A stretch of DNA of 64,000 nt from Mytilinidion resinicola (taxonomy: Eukaryota > Ascomycota > Dothideomycetes > Mytilinidiales > Mytilinidiaceae): the NCBI RefSeq assembly GCF_010093595.1, contig NW_022985440.1, positions 1,612,325-1,676,324 on the forward strand, given 5' to 3'. This document shows, piece by piece, positions 57,598 to 64,000 of this stretch. The translations under genes and the position numbers were made by a program. The notes below the pieces were generated by a model. The model had not been told where the DNA came from. It saw nothing but the letters and a program-made list of their open reading frames with translations, and searched no databases. Positions within the stretch are counted from its first letter, which is position 1; every line of letters begins with the position of its first letter.

Positions 57598-58231
57598 GGA
57601 GCTGTTGCGGTGCTCTGCGGCCCGGAAAGTCAGGGCCTGTGGAGCATGTATAATCATCCGGAGTAACAGAGCACTCGCTCTGGGCCCGGCAGTTAGTCGG
57701 TCACGAATAAGAGAAATTTTAGACTTAAGCTATCTCTCTGCTGCTGTGAAGTATATGCTCAAGAGTGTGCTACTACACTAAACCATTCTTGGAAACGGGT
57801 TTATGGCCCTCGAAACCTTACCATCGTGTCCGAATCGGCCTCAACCTGACGAGGCACCTCAAACACCGTCATCCACCTGTCAAAACCATGCAATCACACC
57901 CTTTCCAGTTCACTTTCTGCACTTCTCGAACTAGAGAGTCTAGACGACACCGATTCAGACAATTCACGCGGCGTATGAGGAGTATAGACGTTTCGTGTAA
58001 AAATGGCAAAAGAACTCCCCAGTCGAGCCGCAGCAGTCGAATCTTTGCCTACGCCGCGTACACGACGAGGGCCACACCGCGTACCCACCATGCCCACAAG
58101 TCCTCACAGAATCAACCGCGCAGACATATCTTTTTCTTGTGATCATGTGACACATCCCAAATGCATTTCTATGTTTACATATCATACCTTCTCGTCTCCC
58201 TCTTCCCTTTTCATCACCCTTGCTCTCAGCG
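57598..58231. other. Convergent spacer between RPN9 and GAA1
   Basis: Three-prime flanks of both genes. No gene seen. A long, mostly CAC/ACC-rich low-complexity track begins at the end of the interval and continues into the GAA1 3' coding end. Confidence 0.4.
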
Positions 58232-60338
58232 CTACGCTTTATCGCTCTTTGCTTCTGACGGCTCCCCGAATAACGACCCCGCCACAACCACACTCTCCGC
58301 AAACCACGCCGGCCACCACACCAACCACACCACCACCTGCGTCCACAAGCCCCACACGTGCCACCCCTCCGCCGCAGCCACTAGCACTGTTTTGAGCTGG
58401 GACACGTCACCGCCGGCCCAGTAACTCGTCGCTAGGGTAGTAACAACGAGGGGATTGACGGCGATTAGGAGGAGCGTCTGCAATCCCGCTAGTGGGCGGG
58501 AGGATGTTGGTCGTACGAACGTCAGGGGTGTGGCGAGGATGCCAACGAGGAAGGCGAGGGAGAAGTTGAGGGTTGCGAGGGCGGAGAGGAACATGCCGAG
58601 GAGGAGGAGCGAGAGGCATTGGATTAGGGTTGTTTCTTGGGCCGAAGGGCGGTGTGGGGAGAGGGAGAGGGCGAAGGCGGTTAGGTGTGGGAGTAAGAGA
58701 GCGAGGAAGGTGGTGATGTGGAAGGCTAGGGTGAGGGACTGGGGATGTTAGTTGAGCTCTTCTGAAAGAGTTGGTGTGGAGAGGGAAGGCGGAGACATAC
58801 GCTTTCTGAAGTGTTGTTAAAGATGTAGAGAGGTAGGAGGCCGAGGAAGTGCGCGCTCCCCACGAAAGCGAGAGGGAGGAACAGTTCCCGTTCTATGATT
58901 GCGAGAGATTGCTCCGGGATTAGGGCTACCATGTCGTCTTTCTCGACGGCTGTCATCTTGGGAGCCTCGGAGGGCTCGGTGTCGGTTGAGACGGGCGATG
59001 GTGGTTTAGCGGGTCGTCCGCTTTGTACCCATAATGCGATGGAGGTGATGGTGAAGTTTACCGCGATCAGCATGGCGCTGGGAAGGTAGGTCCCAATGCT
59101 AACGAAGCGGTTTGCTTGCATAAGGAGGTAAAAGAAGAAACTCTGATGGAGGTGCTCGAGGAGGTTATTTAAGCTTCGGAACAGACTTTCGACCGTTCGA
59201 CCCAACGACATCTCATCGTGCCAGCCGTCGCCGACAGTCTGCAAAGTGATGGCGTCGACATGATAGGGGATGAAGCTGCTATGGGGACCAGAAGCATGAC
59301 CGAGACCTTGGCTGATCATTCCTCGGAGCATAGTCTGGAGGCGCTCTTGGTATGAGTCGTCGTGCTTCCACATACGTTGAAGGGTGCAGCCAATTCCCAT
59401 TTGACCACTGGCGATTGATACGGCCGTGTTGAAGAGGTCGAGATTAGGAAGCTGGCCGTTGATACCATCGTATACGATGTGCAGTTTGTCGAATCGGTGA
59501 CCCCATGGTCCGGCTGGGTAGTCAATAGCAACGGCTCCTTGGAGAGCACCACTCTTGATAGAAAGAGGCTCGATTGATGCAGGGGAGTGAGAGTCATGAT
59601 AGGCGTCTACCCATGCTTGTGGCCCTGCCGTGCTGTCCCCAGCTATCAAGAAGATGATATCCTTGGACCAGAGTGACCATCCTAGAGTCTGTTAGTATAC
59701 TTCTTCTACTGGTATGTTAATCAACGTACTCTTGAAGTAGCGAGCAAGTGTTAGGACGAGAGCTACTCCGCTATGGTTAATCTCTCCATCCATATTCCTC
59801 CAAGCTGCTATAAGTACAATTGCCTCGGTAGCATCCGCCCGGGGACCCTGAAGAATGGCGTACACATTCTGGCCAGATATTGTCCGTCCTGAGGCCGAGT
59901 ATTCGTAATTTTGAGTCGCGACTTTCAGTCCGGAGGACCGTAATATCTCTGCAAGCCTCTGGTTTCTCCTGCAAACTCAATGAGTCCTTGAAAGGTAAAA
60001 TCCAACGTGAGGAAGTACATACCCCTCTAACGGCTGGTGTACTAGCTCCGCAACCTCATGCCGGTAGGCCCTGAAGATATTATGCTCGCTCCCAGTAAAG
60101 TACGTATGCACTTGGCCGGGTAGCAGGGCGTTCTCAGACACGTAGGTGTTCCTCGAATACTCTTGCAAGGGCAATACCAGTAGCCATCCTATTCCGACGA
60201 GGATACACAGCGCGGAAAGGTAGGGGGGTATCTTGAGGAGGCGCGCATCGCGGCGGAGAGCGAGGAGTGATGCTACAAACTAATCAGCTTTAGAACAGCT
60301 TCCACAATAGAAAATATATACATACTTAACAACGACAT
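58232..60338 (-). CDS. GAA1: GPI transamidase subunit GAA1
   Basis: Component of the ER complex that attaches GPI anchors. Segments in order: SLLALRRDARLLKIPPYLSA with the first transmembrane helix CILVGIGWLLVLPL, then GQVHTYFTGSEHNIFRAYRHE, LRSSGLKVATQNYEY, ADATEAIVLIAAWRNMDGEINHSGVALVLTL, the large luminal part (IIFLIAGDSTAGPQAWVDAY, IDYPAGPWGHRFDKLHIVYDG, LLRGMISQGLGHASGPHSSF), and a multi-helix C-terminus ending GEPSEAKSDKA. The luminal core is related to M28 peptidases without being a protease. The likely ATG is at 60338 (MSLL, first intron directly after). Several more introns follow. A longer frame up to 60491 seems less likely. Divergent from the rhomboid gene. Confidence 0.92.
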
Positions 60339-60523
60339 GCTCTCAGACCCCTCAATCCATTCATCCCTCGTCGCTGTCAGAAAGCTGTGGTTTTGACGTT
60401 GATCGGCGTTTCGTCGGTCCGCCTCCCCAGATTCTTTTGCGCGCGAGAACCTTGGGACGCGCATCATTCCTCTCGCCCTCCTCCAGCACACATCGAGGGC
60501 TTCTAAAGCCTGTTTCCCCGGTC

Positions 60524-61615
60524 ATGCCGTCCTCCTTCTTCCAGTTCAACCCGCTGCGGCTCCGCTCCTACATCTTCCGCCTGCCCCTATGCACGCGCGC
60601 GCTCATCTTCGTCATCGTTGCGCTGTGGGCGCTGTCGATTCCTATCATCTGGTTGAGGGAATGGGCGGCCCTGATACCGAAGGAAATCGGGCTGGCCTCA
60701 TGTACGGATTCCTTCCCTTGTTCACCCTGTTGAATTCTTCGTATATCAAGCGCGACGTCAATTCCAAAAGACATGAACCAAGGACTAATTCGTCCCTATC
60801 CGCAGTGTACCGGTTGAACACGTTTCCCTTGATGCACCTCGGGTTTGTGCATCTGATATTCAATGTCCTCGCTTTAACCCCTTTACTTGAGCGCTTCGAG
60901 GCTGAGAATGGGACACTACCCACCCTCCTCCTTTTCACCGGACGTAAGCATCTCCAATACCGGCTGTAAGGGGCATGTCTGATGGATGGATAGCTTTTGG
61001 ACTCATCCCAGGAGCCCTATACACCCTGTTGGAACGAGGTGTCTTTAGAAGCAATACCACAATCATGGGCGCAAGGTATGAGCTTGTTGTACTGAACTAT
61101 GGGTACGGCGAAGCTGACTGATGTAGCATATGGGTGTTCCTCCTGCTATCAAGCGAAGCCATGAAGACTCACAAAGCGAACCCGAACTTCAGGTATTAGA
61201 TCCCTACGCCTCAAGAGCTACGAATCGCTAATCCATACCCAGTATTGGACCATACAAAATCCCGACCTGGACCACCCCCTTAATCCTCATCCTCGTCATA
61301 AGCTTTTTAGTCCCCAACACGAGTTTCCTAGGACATCTCTGCGGTGCTGGGCTCGGATACCTATGTATGTTTCCTTGCTAGCATCCACCCTGATCCTGTC
61401 TCATGCTGACAAAATTAGGGGGCCTGAACTACATCAAATTCCTCGTCCCGCCAGAAAAGATCCTCCGCTGGATCGAAGCCAAGCTCAACCTCCTAGGTCG
61501 CCTCCCTCACTACGTCTCTGTCGACCAGAAAACCTACGGCCGATACGGCGTCCTGCCTAGTACTTCGACAATACCGCGGAGTCCAGAAGGCGGAGGAGTC
61601 AGACTAGGGCCGTAA
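60524..61615 (+). CDS. RBD2: Rhomboid-type intramembrane serine protease (RBD2 group)
   Basis: Six exons (60524-60701, 60806-60943, 60994-61075, 61127-61192, 61243-61364, 61419-61615) sum to an intact frame of 260 residues. Multipass membrane protein of the Golgi/ER. The conserved N-terminal helix LIFVIVALWALSIPIIW, the FPLMHLGFVHLIFNVLAL helix, the active-site Ser in IMGASIWVFLLLSSE, and the His in GHLCGAGLGYLWGLNYIKF are in the expected order. The C-terminal tail (LPPEKIL… to EGGGVRLGP) is cytosolic. In filamentous fungi RBD2-type rhomboids act in sterol-response (SREBP) processing, so a hypoxia/azole link is plausible but not shown here. Confidence 0.92.
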
Positions 61616-62626
61616 ATAAATCCCAACCACTGTTACATTAGCAGGATATGTAACAATATCTCGTCGGCGGTAATGGGATTGTAGCTCGGCTGGTGGCGTT
61701 TCTGGTGTTTGCGCAAAGGTTTTTGGTTGTATCAAAAGAGTGGGGTTCCGCATTTCTAGCGTGTCGCTAGGTTTTATGGGTTGTATTGCTACTTGCATTG
61801 GTTGGAGCGTTGGATTTTTTGTAACAGATAGAGTGTCTCGTCATCTTACCTGCCGCACCTTAGTGTTCTTCCAGGTATCTTTGGATATAGCAAAAGTCAG
61901 CTAGCTGACGCTGGTCCCTATGCTATTGCATATACGCATCACATGGGCTGAATGTTTCGAAATGCTGGATATATATGCCCGCTTTCTCTTCATCCTAATT
62001 GTCTTGCTCTTCAGAACATTCGCCAGGCAAATTTTGTACTCAAAAAGAAACGGACCGAAGCTCACGTGCAGTCATGTGCCCCGTGTCTCTACCCTGTCAC
62101 CCTTATCCCTTGCTGACCCTCCCATCCACCAAGGCATCACCCTATAAACCTCCCTCCTGCGAAACCTGACCTAGTCAACCTATTCACCTAAAGAATCCAA
62201 ACCGCCATAACGAGTTCTCTTAGCAAGCCCCAAATGTATTGACGTATCTTCTTATTAAAACTGAACATTCTTAGCCCATTCCTTACACTTGTTAAACCTT
62301 ATTAAGAGTAATTCAAGGTCTCGTCAGGTACACCCGCTTTCACGCCAAGACCTACTCAGTCAGGAGAAGAGCTGCATGAAATCGACGCTAAGATCGGGAC
62401 TAGCGGGAGGACCCTTATATCAACCACGGAATTAGAACTGGTGCAAGGACCCTGAGGCATCATTCGCGAGGAGATATCGGATAAACTGAGACATCATTCC
62501 ATTACTATCATCTATGTCATCAACAGGCCCAACTGCTACTAGTATGCAACCCCGAAGCCCTACCAGATGCCACAGCATTCACCAGAACGCCGTACGGAAA
62601 AGGGAAAAAGGTACAGTGAAGGGAAC
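61616..62626. other. Convergent spacer between rhomboid and SMC4 genes
   Basis: About 1.0 kb of 3' flanks. I see no gene. Composition is AT-richer than in the genes. Confidence 0.45.
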
Positions 62627-64000
62627 TCATGCCCGCCCGGTGATGAGGTAATCTTTGTTTTCGACGGTCACGCTCTTGGTCTGTGGAGCAGCGTTAGCAC
62701 GCAGGTGATTTGTAAAAGGGAAGGGAGGATAAGCTTACCATATGATTGACCTTATATACACCCACCAATCGAGATGCAAGTTCGAACATGTTATTTCGCA
62801 GTGAAATAACGATGAACTGAGCATTCTTCGTCCTCTCCTTGATGTAGCTCGCAACAATCGAGACCTGTACTGGATTTAGCAAAGCACATTAAACTAAGAC
62901 CAATAATGGGTAACTCACATTTCGGAAGTCCAACGCCGCATCAATCTCGTCCATGACATACAACGGCGTTGGCTTATAGTGATGCAGGGCGAACACCAAT
63001 GCTAAACTACTCAACGTCTTCTCACCACCACTGAGATTGGAGATATTCTTCCAGCTCTTCTTCGGTGGCATGACACTGAAAAGAATACCCTCAGAGAACG
63101 GATCTAGTGAGTCGACGAGCTCGAGTTCCGCGTTTCCACCCATGGTGATCATCTGATACATCTCCTTCAGGCGTAACGAGATCTGGCTGAAGCCTTCCAT
63201 GAAGCCTTCCAGACGCTGTCGTCGATAATCGTCGCATCGCTTCTTTGCAGTATCACGAGCCGCCACTGCCTCAGCAAGGTCCATGCTCCGAGTAGCGTGC
63301 TCTTCGACTCGTTTACGGTACTCAGCTAGAACACCGAGGTCGACGTTGACGTTCTCGTTCTTCGCTTCAAGAGCAGCGATCTCATGCTTGAGGTCATCCT
63401 TATCCATGTCAAGGAGCTCGTCTTTGGTGTATGTCGGTATGCCGTCCGCCTCTTGGTCTTCGCCGAGATCGCTGGTTTTGTGGAACTTGAGCTTCCCTAG
63501 TTTATCCTGCCAGAAGTGGAGCTTCTTCTGAGACTCGTTCAGGCTCTTTTGATGCTCTTCGAGCTTATTCCGCATCTCAATCTCGACGGCGCGGGTTTCA
63601 TTCAGCTCCGCCGTCCTCTGGTCAAGCTCGGCCTTGACAGCTTGCAGCTCCTCCTTCTTCGTGTCTAGGGCATCTTGCGCCTCCTCGGCCTGCTTCTTGG
63701 TGCCAGCAGCATCCCTGATCTGTGCCTTCATGTCTTCCTCGACCTTGTCCGCTTCGATTGCCATCTTCTCGAGCTCGGCCGTAGCTTCTGCAAACGCCTT
63801 TTCGTGCTTGACCTTTTGCTTCTCAGCCTTCGATTTGGCGACTTCGGCTGTGGAGACGGCGTCAGAAAGAGTGTCTATCTGTTCCTTCAAGCCGTCGACC
63901 TTGGCCTTTTGACTTCGGAGCTTAATTCCACCAATTTCCATGATCTTGTCTTGCAGAGTCTTGATCTCATCCTCGACACCAGCAGTTTCCGTATGTAGCT
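62627..64000 (-). CDS. SMC4: Condensin subunit SMC4, C-terminal part (runs off right edge)
   Basis: Only the 3' end is inside the window, so the ATG and the N-terminal ATPase half lie beyond 64000. The visible exons are 62919-64000, 62739-62874 and 62627-62680. The first shows coiled coil (GLKEQIDTLSDAVSTAEVAK and onward), then the hinge-distal coiled coil and the head domain with the ABC signature NLSGGEKTLSSLALVFALHH and the Walker B/D-loop LYVMDEIDAALDFRN. The last exons read VSIVASYIKERTKNAQFIVI, SLRNNMFELASRLVGVYKV and TKSVTVENKDYLITGRA, typical of the SMC4 C-terminus, not of SMC2. It serves in chromosome condensation in mitosis. Confidence 0.95.

Overview
The window is nuclear DNA of a filamentous ascomycete (Pezizomycotina). 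The genes carry short GT-AG introns (about 37-300 bp), and core eukaryotic housekeeping genes sit beside typical fungal accessory families: a Zn2Cys6 regulator, a nitrilase, a HET-domain gene, an MFS drug-efflux type transporter and Cys-rich single-pass membrane proteins. I cannot name the species. Several accessory genes carry stop codons that look like CAG-to-TAG changes, which suggests repeat-induced point mutation (RIP) or a similar C-to-T process.

Layout. 0.9-2.7 kb: F-box/zinc-ribbon gene. 2.7-9.1 kb: gene-poor accessory stretch with a decayed Cys-rich membrane gene (about 4.6-5.6 kb), a 438-bp TA-flanked inverted-repeat element (5668-6105), an unknown coiled-coil gene (6708-8091, minus) and a 209-bp inverted-repeat element (8416-8624). 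9.1-11.35 kb: Hsp70-like ATPase. 11.9-17.6 kb: ureidoglycolate lyase, COG5 and VTS1. 17.6-20.4 kb: no convincing gene. 20.4-26.5 kb: secreted GH16 glucanase, PLP-dependent decarboxylase and NOP9. 26.5-31.6 kb: a RINT1/TIP20-type tethering gene bracketed by at least four copies of a roughly 100-bp palindromic repeat, followed by degenerate tandem repeats. 31.6-39.7 kb: GCNA/SprT-type metalloprotease, mitochondrial aconitase, BUD20 and MOG1.

40.4-54.2 kb is a second accessory island around one core gene. It holds a Zn2Cys6 factor and a convergent nitrilase, a HET pseudogene, UBP8 (SAGA deubiquitinase), a damaged Cys-rich membrane gene and a damaged MFS transporter. 54.5-64 kb returns to compact housekeeping genes: the complex I 40-kDa subunit, RPN9, GAA1 (GPI transamidase), an RBD2-type rhomboid and the 3' end of SMC4, which runs off the right edge.

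Four head-to-head pairs share short intergenic regions: ureidoglycolate lyase/COG5, aconitase/BUD20, complex I 40-kDa subunit/RPN9 and GAA1/rhomboid. The most unusual features are the palindromic repeat family that hugs both ends of the RINT1-like gene, and the contrast between intact core genes and C-to-T-decayed members of multicopy families. Exon borders were placed by eye from splice motifs and frame continuity. Where the exon lengths sum to an intact frame, I say so.
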